Shown here one piece after another: positions 17,975 through 28,210 of a stretch of DNA of 64,000 nucleotides. This DNA is from JAVBLP01 sp031553505 (lineage in GTDB: Bacteria > Elusimicrobiota > Endomicrobiia > Endomicrobiales > Endomicrobiaceae). The notes below the pieces were generated by a model that did not search any database, was not told the DNA's origin, and saw only the letters and a list, made by a program, of their open reading frames with translations. The stretch is taken from assembly GCA_031553505.1 (NCBI GenBank), contig JAVBLP010000004.1, forward strand, positions 62,001 to 126,000, read 5' to 3'. Every line of letters begins with the position of its first letter. The stretch's first letter is position 1. The translations under genes and the position numbers were made by a program.

Positions 17975-20900
17975 GCGCAAGATAAAATTGATACAGAATA
18001 TTCAATCCGCGGCTTATTGCCGGAAATATTATCGCTTCCCAGTTTTTTAAAATCAAATAAATCGTTAAAATACATATTAATTACTAAAATCATTTTATGC
18101 TGTATTGCGGAATCTTCTAAAAGTAATTGTTTTTGCATATCATAAAATTCCGATATGTTCAGGCCCGCTTCAACCGTTTTAAGTATTTTATCTTTTTCAT
18201 TACCGCTTAAATTTTCTTGTACTCTCATATACGCCATAAATATATTTATATATTCATTTCGGCTTTTTGCTTTTTTATAATTTCTTATCAAATATTTTGC
18301 CAGTATTTCCTTATCATCTAAAAGAATTAAATTTAAAACACTTTCATTTTGCTTTATCATCCTGTTCAGATGTTTATCCATCATTTTAACCGTAATTTGT
18401 TTTGAATGCGCTGCTATCAGTTTTTTATCGGCTTCGCTTAAAATTGCTATCTCCTTTTCGCTGCCGGCAAGACCGCTAAAAAACTCTTTCAGTTCCTGGC
18501 TTATCCCTTCGGCGGCGGAAAGATTCCGGACGATATCCTTGACCTGCATTTTTTCTTTTCCCGCCAATGCCTTTTCAACTGCCGAGAAGTCATAGGCAGC
18601 CAGCGCTAAAAGTAAAGTATCATCGTCGTTGTCTATAACGGCTTCTATCATTTTTTGATAATACAAATTCTTTTCAATATCTTCCGTAAAGTATTTTTCA
18701 TAAAAATTTTTAAAATATTGATAAATAAATTTTTTCTCGCGGATAATTTCAGGTTCTTTTGAGCCGTCATTACGGTTTAGATTTACATATTTCAATATAA
18801 CTTCGGCGCCGTCTTTTGACATCACATATGCTTCTGTCACAACGCCCTGCTCATTTATTACGGCTCTTCCTTCATTGCCTGCTAAATCCAAACGGCCTGT
18901 GTGTATCGCCGCGTAATCCCCTAAAAAGCTTATATTGCCGTTTATGTCCGCTTTCCTTATAAGAATTATTTTTCTTTTTTCTTTGCCGTATCTTCTGTCA
19001 TAATCATCTTTCCCGAGCTGGTTATAATAGTTTTGGATTTCATCTTCTTTATAAACAGGAATATTTTGACTGTTTACGGCATAATCATAAACTTTGACGG
19101 GATTATCTAATTCAGACAGCGGACGCTGCATATTCATATTATCAGCGCGCCCATTGTCGGCATTTATAAGCACTAATTCTGCGGTTTTTTTGTCATCAGA
19201 CATTATATGCGCTTCTTCAACATACCCGTTTTCATTAATCACTATCCTGACTTCCCTGTTAGCAAGCGCCTTACCGGTTATTTGTACTTGTTCGTTAAAA
19301 AATTGAAAATCTCCGCTGTTATCACTGTTTACTACCAACAAATTTTTTCTTTTATGTTCAATGTTAACATACCGCGCGGCATATTCATTTCTCTGCATAT
19401 AACCATAGTAGTTTAAAATTTCTCCCGGCGCGTATACAGGTATTCCGTTCTCATCGGCCGTATAACGGTAAATTTTTATCGGGTTGGGCAGTCTGCCGAT
19501 ATCTTTTTGCATATTCGGGTTTTCGGGATGCTCTGTGTCAACATTGGCGTACTCCTCGGCAACAGCCTTTCCGTCTTTATCCATTATAAATACTTTTGTT
19601 ATGTGCCCTTTATCATTCATTACTATTCTGGCTTCATTTCCGGCTAAAGCGGAATTTCCGGTTTTTATAAGATTACCTTCATCCGCAAAGCTCAATTCCG
19701 CGGATTCATTAAGTTTTTTTACTACTAGTATTTTTCTGCCGGAATACCTGTTGCCGTAAACATCTTTAGTATATTTTTCGTAGTAGTTAAGAATTTTTTC
19801 TGATTCATATACCGGTACGCCTTGTTTATTCTCTTTGTATTCATAAATCTTTACGGGATTTTTTAACTCGGATATCTGCCTTTGTATGTTAGCGTTACCG
19901 CTGTCTTCAGTATCGGCATTTACATACTTCCGTTCAAATGTTTTGCCGTCTTGCGACATTACGTATATTGCAACAATATTGATATTTTCATCCACCACCG
20001 TTCTTGTTTCCCTGCCGTTAAACTCTTTTTTATTCAGCTGCAGTATATTATTATGGCCTATTATATTAAGCGTCGCGGCTTTAGTGCAGTATTTTACCAA
20101 AACCTTTTTTCCTTCTTCCTTTCCGCCGGCATATTCATCAGCATACTCTGTCCTGCCCAATTGTTTATGCGCTCCCAGAAAGTTACCTTCGTCAATTCCC
20201 GGAACGCCGCTTGAACTCTCATCATACCTGTAAACTCTCACATACATCTGCTTTGCCTTTCTCCCCGCTATCGCGGCTGCCTGCCAGCCGTATTTTTCAG
20301 CCAAAACATTGTACGCGCTATGGAGCATCCAGCTTATAGCCATAGCACCCAATATGCTGACCGGCGCTATAAACGGCGCGGCAAATGCAGCCGTAGGCAG
20401 TATCAATTTTACATATTTGCTAAATTTATTTTTCTGTGTTTCCTTTAAAAATTCTCCGGGCTTTGCGTCTAAAAAGAAATCAGCGATAAAGTGGCTGATT
20501 AGAAATACGTACGCAGCCGGAGCCGCGCCTAATATTGCCGTTAATACCGCTATATACCCCGTTTCCCAAACAGGCGCCTTATACGGGTTGGCTATAAAAT
20601 CTAATACTCTTTCTTTGAATGTCAGCTGTTCTTTGTTTTTTACCTTATCCCAAAGCTTACCAAGGATTGTCGCTGTGGGCATTTTATCAGCTTCTTTCAT
20701 AACAGGCGTCAAACCATAAACATTAATATTGATATATTTTTTTTCAGCCGACTTTCCATCTTTTGACATTATATATGCGGTTGTAATTTTACCGTTTTCA
20801 TCTATTATGGTTCTTGCTTCCTTATTCGCAAAAACAGAATCATTGGTTTTTATTATCTGATTATCAAAAACATTAAGATTTCCATATATATCCGTCTTTG

Positions 20901-23900
20901 CAACCAATACTTTTTTTCCTTCCGTCATTCCGCCTACATATTCTCTCATATATTTTTCAATACTTAATTCTTCATGTCCGCCCATAAAGTTATCTTCACA
21001 AATTACAGGATAATCCACAGAAGTTATATCATACCGGTATATCGCTATTTGTGCCGCTGCTTTGCTTTCATAAGGACTTGTTCTGTACTTATATGAATTG
21101 CCATCAGTATTATTATATGCGTATATATCAAACTGTCCGGTTATTGTTATCACCTGCGGTATCCCGTTACCCAAATTTGCTATCACTACGTTTTGCTCTT
21201 CATCCATACCCCAATCATAATATTCTCGCGCAGTCGCTTTTGCATATCTTCTTTCGCTGATTTGATAAAAATCTTCTAATTTTGCATATGGCGGCAGGGC
21301 AGCCTTATCGCTCATTTTGGCATCAGACGGATTTTCTTTATTGATATTTCTATATTTTTTAGTGTTGCTGTTATCAAATATCAAATATGCCACAACAACT
21401 TCGGCTTTTTCATTTATGACTACCCTGACCTCGGTCCCTGCAAGGTTACTGTCGTGTGTTTGTATCATATGTTTCCCGCCGGACTGTAAAACGCTGAAAG
21501 AACCGGTTGAATTAAGTTTTCCTGAAATTGTCATTTTTCTTCCGACATACCTTTTGGCATATTCGCTTTTTTTCAAAATATTATTATAGTAGTTTACCTT
21601 ATTGCTTGTTTTGCAAACAGGAATACCATTTTCGTTAACCTTATAACGATATATTTCTATGGTTTCTTTAAAATTATTAGTATCGCGCTGCATATTCGGC
21701 TTTGAAAGATCTTCAATATTGGCATTTTCATACCTTAGATATCCGCCGTCAGCCATTACATATATTTCCAAAATATTTTCTTTTTCATCAACTACTATTC
21801 TCGCTTCGGCCCCTGCATATTTCTCACTAAGGACTATAAGCCCCGGCTGTGAGAATGCATTTAATGTACCGTTATTATCAAATCCGGTTACATACAGCTT
21901 TTTTTCACCGTAAGACAAATTATTCCTCTTATATCTGTCCATTTTGTTAAAATACGCAATTCTTTCTTCCTTCTTATATACCGGCACCCCATTTTCGTGC
22001 TTATAAGGAAATATCTGAAATATCTCGCTATGCGCTTTGGTATAAAGTCGCAGAATGTTTTTCTCGGGGTGCTTTTTATCTGCATTAACATATTTAACAG
22101 CTCCGCTTTTAGATAATATATACGCTTCTTCAATATTGCCTGACTTATCCATAACAATTACTGTTTTCAAGTTTCCAAGGTCTTTTCTTTTAGTTGTTAT
22201 AGCGTGAACGCCTAAAACTGATAATATACCGTAGTTATCAGTTTTTGTAACAATAATTATTTTTTTGCCAAGGTATTTTTTGCTATATACTTTTTTTGAC
22301 AGCCTTGTATAATAATTGAGAGCTTTCTTTTCATCATCCGGAAATATAAGCATACCACTTTCATCTGTTTTGTAAGGATAAATCAAAGTCGGGTTTTCGA
22401 TGGAATCAAGCCCTGGCTGCATATTTGGCATTTCCGGGTTTTCTTTGTCCGCATTTACATACTTTATTATGCCGGAATCCAGCAGTACAAATGCCTCTCT
22501 TATTATGCCTTTCTCATCTACCACGCTCAGCGTCTTTATTTTTCCTTTTGCTCCCGAAACGGTAAACAGCCCGGCTTCTCCTAAAATATTCAATGCGCTG
22601 TTCACATCCGTCATAGTTTCTATTACAGTTTTTCTGCCTGAATATTTTGCGTCATACTCTTTGCGGGATAGGTTTGCATAATAAGCCAATAAATTTTCTT
22701 TTTTTCGCAGCGGCATGCCGCCCTCACCTGCAGAATATGAATATACTCTTATAAAATTATCCGGGTTTTCATCGTATTTCTGCATATTCGGTTCTTGAGG
22801 GTTTTCGATATTTGCATTTACATACTTTACAGATTCATTATCAGCCATTATAAAAAACTCTTCTATTAAACCGTCACTGTTTAATACAATGTTTACCTCT
22901 TTATCGGCAAAATTATTGTTGTGCGTTTGCGTTAACACTTTGCCAAACAAACTAATGTTTCCGTAAGCATTTACCGTTGTTTGCACTATTTTTTTGCCTT
23001 CATATTGCGAATACGACATATCGTAATTTTTCCTGCTTAGCTTGTAGCGGTGGACACCCAAGAAATTTTCCCGTGAAATAAGCGGGATGCCTTTTGCATT
23101 TGCGTCATATCTATATACCCGTATATATTTGTCAGCCTTTGACTTTGTCGTTACATCGTGGTCTTTATTTTTTTTGTTTAAAGAGATTTTAGCAACTTCT
23201 TTCATCACAGGTATTACATCTGTCTCAGTATTAATAGTAATGTATTTTTTTTCAACTCTTTTAAAATCTTCTGACATTATATACGCTTCTGTTATGTTTC
23301 CTTGCTCATCCAACACAACTCTTGCTTGTCTTCCCGCAAACTTTTTATCATTTGTTGCGATGACGGAATTTCCAAAAACATCAGCATTTCCAAAGCCGTC
23401 TAAATATGTCACTAAAATTTTCTTTCCTTCACCTGCTCCTGCAACATATTCATCCCGGTAGTCTTCACCGCTTAATTCGCTATGTTTTCCTAATAAGTTA
23501 TCGGAATCGCCAATTAAAGGGAAATCTTTCGAACTTAAGTCATATTTATATATCCTTATTTGTCCGGATTCTTCATTCCCGGTTATATTTTTCACATATT
23601 CGTCTTTATTTTCAAAATCATCATATATGCTGTTGCCTGTATCGCCAAATTCGCCGTCTACAACTATCACTTCAGGCATTTTTGCCCTTTCTTCAACCAT
23701 AAATGAATCGGGAAAACCATTTAGAATGCCGGGCACATATTTTCTTGCTATTTTTTTACCGTCTTTTGACATTATGTAAGCTTCAATTATTTTTCTGTTT
23801 TCCACAACGGCAATAACGGTATGCCATGCAAAATATGCTAAAGACGTGCTTTTAGTATCGATAGTTTTATCTAAAAGCGATATTGTGCCGTTTTCATCCA

Positions 23901-26649
23901 AACTTGTCACCGCCAGCAGTTTTTCATTGTTATGCTTCGCGTCATAGTCTTTAACGATACCCGGGTAATTCTCCAATCTGTCCCTTTCATCATACAGCGG
24001 TATTCCGTTTTTATCCGTTTTGTAAGGATAAAGCTGTACTGATTTATCTATATCGGTTATTTCTTTTTCGTCATTATATATTTCTCCGGCAATACCGGTT
24101 ATTGCTTCATTCTCGTCTTTATGAATTTTTTCCTGATCCGTAAAAACACGCTTCATGTCAACTGTCAGCCCGTCTTTTGACATAATATATATTTCCATTA
24201 TGATGCCATGCTCACTCATTATTACTCTTACTTCCCTGCCCGCAAATCTTGGTTCTTTTGGCAATACTTCATCAAAACCTATAATGCCAAGCCTGCCGTA
24301 TTTATTAAACTTTGTTACTAATAACGTTTTGCCTTCATACATACCCCATACATATTCATCGCGGTATTCATCTCTAACCAACCCTGAATGTTTTCCTAAA
24401 AGATTTTTTTCAATAATAGCAGGCGCTTCTGAATCCCAGCGGATATTATTGTCCGGTTCATATCTGTATATTTTTACTATTTCCGGCCTTATGCCTATCA
24501 TTGACGCTACTTCCCAGCCAAACTCTACAGCAAGCGCGTTATAAGAGCTGTGTAGAATCCAGCTTATGCCCGTCGCACCCAATATACTTATTGGCGCTAT
24601 AAACGGCGCAGTAAAAATAACTGCAGGCAGTATCAGTTTTACATACTTGCTGAATTTGCTCTCTCGGGCTTCTTTCAGAAATTCTTTCGGTTTTGCGTCT
24701 AATGCAAAGTCCGCAACAAAATGGCTGATTAGAAATACGCAGCCGGCAGCTGCCGGACCTAGTATTGCCGTTAATACCGCTATATATCCCGTTTCCCACA
24801 ACGGCGCATTATATGGGTTGGCTATAAAATCTATCACTCTTTCTTTGAATGTTAATTGTTTTTTGTTTTTTACCTTGTCCCACAACTTGCTAAAGATTGC
24901 GGCGGTAGGCGGTTTGGCATTGATATTTAAACCGTTTATATTTATTTCGCCGTTTTTTCCGACATTTATTGTTTTGCCGCCTTTAGCGGTTTTTAAAACC
25001 GCGGAAAAAGCTGTTTCAGCGCTATTTAAATTTTCTATAGATATTTTTTCCGCGTAAAGTTCATTATATTTATTTACTATTTCACCGATTATGCTTTCCA
25101 GGCTCCCGCCGCCAAACTGCCCTGCTTTCTGCATACCGCATATTTCCGATAAAGATTTGATTAAAAGCGCTTTATCACCCGTATCCACGTACATTTTTAA
25201 AGCGTAACCGTTTATAAAGGCTTCTTTCACGCCGCTTTGAACCTGCTCATTAAATAATGCCGTATATTTCTCTTCCGCTTCCGGTATGCCGCCATTCACT
25301 TTCGGCGTTAAAACAACTACGCTGACACCTTTATCATTGAGCATTTTGCGGATTTCGTTTGTATGAAAGCCGCCTGTTACGGCTATAGAGATATTTTTGC
25401 CGTCCTTTTGTTTAAGCCGGCTTGCAATTTTTTCCGCGAATATCGTATTTCTTAATTCATTCGCTTTATAGTAGCTTTCATATACTTCAATATACGGCTT
25501 CAACTGCGCAAATGTCTGCTGCCCAAAATATTTGTCCCACAAAAATTCAAAAAAAGCAGTATTAAAATCTTTGATATAGTTAAAATCGCTGTCGGTTGCC
25601 TTATTTGCCATAAAAGCCTTCAGCTTTTTAAAAGCAAGGCTCAAAATAACGATTTCAACATTAATTTCATTGGCGTTATTTATCAAAACCGCGTTGAAAA
25701 GGTTTTTTTCTTCGCTGTACAATTCCAGCGGGCTTAAAGAAGAAACGCATTCATAATAGGCCAAATAATTTGCAAGCTCGGGATATTTGCCCATATCCGT
25801 ATTAAATTTGGCATTTATCTGACTTATATTGCTTAAGACATCTTTATTTTCAGCAAGTTCTTTGTACGCGCTGTAAGGCAGGGCGGCTTTTGCAGCCTCC
25901 ATGTAAGCATTCAGCTCTTTGTTAACTTTTTTATAACTGATACGGCGCGATACTGAGGCAAGTTTTTGTATGGAAGGGTAGCCATTTAGATTAATGCCTG
26001 ATTTTTCAGCCTGTTTTAGCAAAAATTTGTAATAAGCTTCCTGATTGGTTTCATTATTTTGGTATTTATCAATCTGTGATAACAGCTTTTTACTTGAATT
26101 ATCAAGTGATTTTCGCTGCAAAACCTTTAAAGATTTTTCCATTTCCGTAATGATTTTTGACACTTCTTCCTGCGAGCTTAATATATAATCCAGCCTTATG
26201 GCATTACCTGCGTAAACGGCCGCGTCTTCCAGAGCGTAAACTGGCACCTTTTTATCCGAAGTTAAAAAAAAGTACTCCGCGCCGCCGATTTTACCTTGCT
26301 TTAACAGGCTTTGGGCAAACGGGTTCTTTATGCTTTCAGGCAGTTTTTTTATAAAAGTATCTTCAAAATTTTGCGTTGCTCCTTCAACAAAAAGCTTATT
26401 AAAATCAATACGATTTGTAATATTATCAATCAAATCCGCAATTTTTTGCTGCGTATCGTAATGGCAATGCAAATCCTGCACCAAAAAGACTGTATCGGCA
26501 CTTTGGGTTTTATATTCGTTTACTATGAAATTATCATTTATGCTGTAATCCGCTTTACTGTCCGCCAAAGAAGCACCCGCTCCAACTGAAGAAACAGCCA
26601 GATTCAGTATAAACGTAAAAGCGGTGACGGTTGAAATTAGTTTTTTCAT
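17971..26649 (-). CDS. Giant secreted multi-module repeat protein (2892 aa), unknown function
   Basis: Signal peptide at residues 1-25. Residues about 45-445 resemble a TraB/ChaN-EreA-like hydrolase fold: LVQDLHCHYD near 60, VEGA near 91 and TGGFHTNEI near 425; this is tentative. Two related 140-residue modules at 585-722 and 1994-2135 each hold LTFKERV.DFIANPY, WETGYIAVLTAILG and three to four membrane helices. Thirteen related modules of 120-160 residues start at residues 723, 871, 1030, 1175, 1299, 1421, 1543, 1663, 1867, 2136, 2265, 2390 and 2517; each begins IYRYD/IYPYK, then GIPVY, YY or LGxH, KKxxV, G-N-SxxG, AR-VV-xxG, and ends AYIMSKDG...KYVNAD. Residues 2640-2892 are helical and charged. 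No ribosome-binding site is evident. Monocistronic, convergent with metH. Confidence 0.85.
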   Translation of the reverse strand: MKKLISTVTAFTFILNLAVSSVGAGASLADSKADYSINDNFIVNEYKTQSADTVFLVQDLHCHYDTQQKIADLIDNITNRIDFNKLFVEGATQNFEDTFIKKLPESIKNPFAQSLLKQGKIGGAEYFFLTSDKKVPVYALEDAAVYAGNAIRLDYILSSQEEVSKIITEMEKSLKVLQRKSLDNSSKKLLSQIDKYQNNETNQEAYYKFLLKQAEKSGINLNGYPSIQKLASVSRRISYKKVNKELNAYMEAAKAALPYSAYKELAENKDVLSNISQINAKFNTDMGKYPELANYLAYYECVSSLSPLELYSEEKNLFNAVLINNANEINVEIVILSLAFKKLKAFMANKATDSDFNYIKDFNTAFFEFLWDKYFGQQTFAQLKPYIEVYESYYKANELRNTIFAEKIASRLKQKDGKNISIAVTGGFHTNEIRKMLNDKGVSVVVLTPKVNGGIPEAEEKYTALFNEQVQSGVKEAFINGYALKMYVDTGDKALLIKSLSEICGMQKAGQFGGGSLESIIGEIVNKYNELYAEKISIENLNSAETAFSAVLKTAKGGKTINVGKNGEININGLNINAKPPTAAIFSKLWDKVKNKKQLTFKERVIDFIANPYNAPLWETGYIAVLTAILGPAAAGCVFLISHFVADFALDAKPKEFLKEARESKFSKYVKLILPAVIFTAPFIAPISILGATGISWILHSSYNALAVEFGWEVASMIGIRPEIVKIYRYEPDNNIRWDSEAPAIIEKNLLGKHSGLVRDEYRDEYVWGMYEGKTLLVTKFNKYGRLGIIGFDEVLPKEPRFAGREVRVIMSEHGIIMEIYIMSKDGLTVDMKRVFTDQEKIHKDENEAITGIAGEIYNDEKEITDIDKSVQLYPYKTDKNGIPLYDERDRLENYPGIVKDYDAKHNNEKLLAVTSLDENGTISLLDKTIDTKSTSLAYFAWHTVIAVVENRKIIEAYIMSKDGKKIARKYVPGILNGFPDSFMVEERAKMPEVIVVDGEFGDTGNSIYDDFENKDEYVKNITGNEESGQIRIYKYDLSSKDFPLIGDSDNLLGKHSELSGEDYRDEYVAGAGEGKKILVTYLDGFGNADVFGNSVIATNDKKFAGRQARVVLDEQGNITEAYIMSEDFKRVEKKYITINTETDVIPVMKEVAKISLNKKNKDHDVTTKSKADKYIRVYRYDANAKGIPLISRENFLGVHRYKLSRKNYDMSYSQYEGKKIVQTTVNAYGNISLFGKVLTQTHNNNFADKEVNIVLNSDGLIEEFFIMADNESVKYVNANIENPQEPNMQKYDENPDNFIRVYSYSAGEGGMPLRKKENLLAYYANLSRKEYDAKYSGRKTVIETMTDVNSALNILGEAGLFTVSGAKGKIKTLSVVDEKGIIREAFVLLDSGIIKYVNADKENPEMPNMQPGLDSIENPTLIYPYKTDESGMLIFPDDEKKALNYYTRLSKKVYSKKYLGKKIIIVTKTDNYGILSVLGVHAITTKRKDLGNLKTVIVMDKSGNIEEAYILSKSGAVKYVNADKKHPEKNILRLYTKAHSEIFQIFPYKHENGVPVYKKEERIAYFNKMDRYKRNNLSYGEKKLYVTGFDNNGTLNAFSQPGLIVLSEKYAGAEARIVVDEKENILEIYVMADGGYLRYENANIEDLSKPNMQRDTNNFKETIEIYRYKVNENGIPVCKTSNKVNYYNNILKKSEYAKRYVGRKMTISGKLNSTGSFSVLQSGGKHMIQTHDSNLAGTEVRVVINEKAEVVVAYLIFDNSNTKKYRNINKENPSDAKMSDKAALPPYAKLEDFYQISERRYAKATAREYYDWGMDEEQNVVIANLGNGIPQVITITGQFDIYAYNNTDGNSYKYRTSPYESKAAAQIAIYRYDITSVDYPVICEDNFMGGHEELSIEKYMREYVGGMTEGKKVLVAKTDIYGNLNVFDNQIIKTNDSVFANKEARTIIDENGKITTAYIMSKDGKSAEKKYININVYGLTPVMKEADKMPTATILGKLWDKVKNKEQLTFKERVLDFIANPYKAPVWETGYIAVLTAILGAAPAAYVFLISHFIADFFLDAKPGEFLKETQKNKFSKYVKLILPTAAFAAPFIAPVSILGAMAISWMLHSAYNVLAEKYGWQAAAIAGRKAKQMYVRVYRYDESSSGVPGIDEGNFLGAHKQLGRTEYADEYAGGKEEGKKVLVKYCTKAATLNIIGHNNILQLNKKEFNGRETRTVVDENINIVAIYVMSQDGKTFERKYVNADTEDSGNANIQRQISELKNPVKIYEYKENKQGVPVYESEKILNYYEKYTKDVYGNRYSGRKILVVKKLNESAELSFADEGNLIKTGNSALAGNEARIVMNDKGHITKVFIMDKDGKAVAEEYANVDTEHPENPNMQKDIGRLPNPIKIYRYTADENGIPVYAPGEILNYYGYMQRNEYAARYVNIEHKRKNLLVVNSDNSGDFQFFNEQVQITGKALANREVRIVINENGYVEEAHIMSDDKKTAELVLINADNGRADNMNMQRPLSELDNPVKVYDYAVNSQNIPVYKEDEIQNYYNQLGKDDYDRRYGKEKRKIILIRKADINGNISFLGDYAAIHTGRLDLAGNEGRAVINEQGVVTEAYVMSKDGAEVILKYVNLNRNDGSKEPEIIREKKFIYQYFKNFYEKYFTEDIEKNLYYQKMIEAVIDNDDDTLLLALAAYDFSAVEKALAGKEKMQVKDIVRNLSAAEGISQELKEFFSGLAGSEKEIAILSEADKKLIAAHSKQITVKMMDKHLNRMIKQNESVLNLILLDDKEILAKYLIRNYKKAKSRNEYINIFMAYMRVQENLSGNEKDKILKTVEAGLNISEFYDMQKQLLLEDSAIQHKMILVINMYFNDLFDFKKLGSDNISGNKPRIEYSVSILSCA
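18730..24483 (-). repeat. Thirteen coding repeats within the giant protein gene
   Basis: DNA starts of successive modules (minus strand): 24483, 24039, 23562, 23127, 22755, 22389, 22023, 21663, 21051, 20244, 19857, 19482, 19101. Module length is 120-129 residues for the most regular copies and longer where linkers occur. The eighth carries an extra degenerate half-copy (about 1780-1866, with YYDWGMDEEQNVV). Copies are strongly diverged at DNA level but share the PNMQ junction (NIEDLSKPNMQ, DKENPEMPNMQ, TEHPENPNMQ), showing old tandem duplication. Confidence 0.8.
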
Positions 26650-26790
26650 ATTATTTTAATCATTAAAATAAAGAATAATGTTAAATATATAACACAAATT
26701 GACGTGTTTTCAAGGCGTTTTGCGTCATTTTACATTAATTTTACAATCTCATTTGATGCATAAAACGCTTTTGTGTAAATTTTTATGTGA

Positions 26791-26796
26791 TATAAT
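26791..26796 (+). promoter_or_regulatory. -10 element directly before the MFS gene
   Basis: TATAAT (preceded by TGTGA) ends 10 nt before the ATG at 26807. There is no Shine-Dalgarno sequence between them, so transcription would give a leader of only a few bases. The -35 is weak. Confidence 0.45.
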
Positions 26797-26806
26797 AACT
26801 GCAAAT

Positions 26807-28210
26807 ATGAAAAAATACCCGGAAGAAATTAAAATTAAGCTGCTTTTATGGCTTGTGGCAATGGCAATGTTTATGCAGATGCTTGACGGCTCTGTTTTAA
26901 ATACCGCTTTGCCTACCATAGCCGCGGATTTCGGCGAAAATCCGCTGCAAATGCAGCTTGCTGTCATATCTTATATGCTGTCAGTCGCGATATTTTTGCC
27001 GGTTTCCGGCTGGCTTTCGGACAGATTCGGCATAAAAAAGATTTTTATGCTTGCGATCGCCGGTTTTTCAATAGGTTCGCTGCTTTGCGCTTTTTCAAAT
27101 TCTCTGGTAACTTTGTCAATTTCAAGGCTAATACAAGGTATGGGCGGCGCACTTTTGGTGCCGGTCGGCAGGCTTGCCGTTTTAAAAGTTTATCCGCGCA
27201 GCCAGTATGTAAAAGTTTTAAGCTTTATAGTTCTTCCTGCGCTAATCGGCCCTTTGATAGGCCCTGCTTTAGGCGGGCTTATTGTTGAATACGCTTCCTG
27301 GCACTGGATATTTTTAATCAACATTCCTTTCGGCATAATCTGTTTTGCAGCGACTTATTACATAATGCCTTACATAAAACCTTCCGAAAAAACAAAACTT
27401 GATTTGAAGGGTTTTATACTTTTTGACTGCGCCGTGCTTTTGCTGTTTATGATGAGCGCTTCAGGAAACTTCCTTTTGGGCATAGAAAGGACGCACATAT
27501 TTTTTGCGGCGGTAATATTCGTGCTGCTTTACTGCGTATACGCGAAAAAGAAAAAAAACGCGCTTTTTAACCTGGATATGTTTAAAATAAAAAGTTTTTC
27601 CGTGGGGACTATAGGCAACCTTATAGTGCGCCTTGTCGGAGGAGCTTTGCCGTTTATCGCTCCTTTGTTTTTCCAGACCGCGCTCGGTTTTTCGCCGTCC
27701 AAAGCGGGATTCGCGCTGCTTCCTTTGGGGATAAGCGCGATGTTTGCGAAATCCATATCAACGCCGGTAATTTTAAAACTCGGTTACAGAAGATTTTTAA
27801 TCCTTAACACATTGTGCCTCAGTTTTTTTATTATGCTGGTCGCTTTTATAGATCCCTCAACCCCGTACATAGTTATTTTAATTCTTTACGCTTTTATAGG
27901 ATTGGCAAACTCACTGCAGTTTACCGCCATTAATACGCTTTCGCTTATAGACGTTCCGGATAAATTAATGAGCGGCGCGAACGGCATGATGTCGGTAGTA
28001 ATGCAGATTTCAATGGCTATGGGCGTTACAATGACGGCGCTTTTACTTGAAAAGGTTTCGGCTATTCCGGCTGTCGCGCAAAGCGGCCATACGGCATTGT
28101 TGAGCGCTTTTCACTTAACTTATATAATTATAGGGCTTTTATCTGCCACCGGCGCTTTAATTTTTATTTTCGTTCCGAAAAAAGCCGGCACTTACATAAA
28201 AGACAATTAA
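26807..28210 (+). CDS. MFS multidrug exporter, DHA2/EmrB-QacA family
   Basis: 467 aa from the ATG at 26807 (the frame is open to 26699, but that extension is AT-rich upstream DNA containing the promoter). It has 14 hydrophobic segments, as in the 14-TMS drug:proton antiporters. Motifs: MLDGSVLNTALPTIA in helix 1 (the LDxTxxNxALP signature with S for T), GWLSDRFGIKKIF (motif A) after helix 2, RLIQGMGGALLVPVGR (motif B) and GPLIGPALGGL in helix 5 (motif C). Located in the inner membrane; substrates unpredictable. Divergent from the giant gene across a short AT-rich gap. Confidence 0.9.
   Translation: MKKYPEEIKIKLLLWLVAMAMFMQMLDGSVLNTALPTIAADFGENPLQMQLAVISYMLSVAIFLPVSGWLSDRFGIKKIFMLAIAGFSIGSLLCAFSNSLVTLSISRLIQGMGGALLVPVGRLAVLKVYPRSQYVKVLSFIVLPALIGPLIGPALGGLIVEYASWHWIFLINIPFGIICFAATYYIMPYIKPSEKTKLDLKGFILFDCAVLLLFMMSASGNFLLGIERTHIFFAAVIFVLLYCVYAKKKKNALFNLDMFKIKSFSVGTIGNLIVRLVGGALPFIAPLFFQTALGFSPSKAGFALLPLGISAMFAKSISTPVILKLGYRRFLILNTLCLSFFIMLVAFIDPSTPYIVILILYAFIGLANSLQFTAINTLSLIDVPDKLMSGANGMMSVVMQISMAMGVTMTALLLEKVSAIPAVAQSGHTALLSAFHLTYIIIGLLSATGALIFIFVPKKAGTYIKDN

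Noticed and set aside
17971..26649. Many plus-strand frames of 60-160 codons inside the giant gene
   Set aside because: They mirror the coding repeats in antisense and recur with the repeat period.
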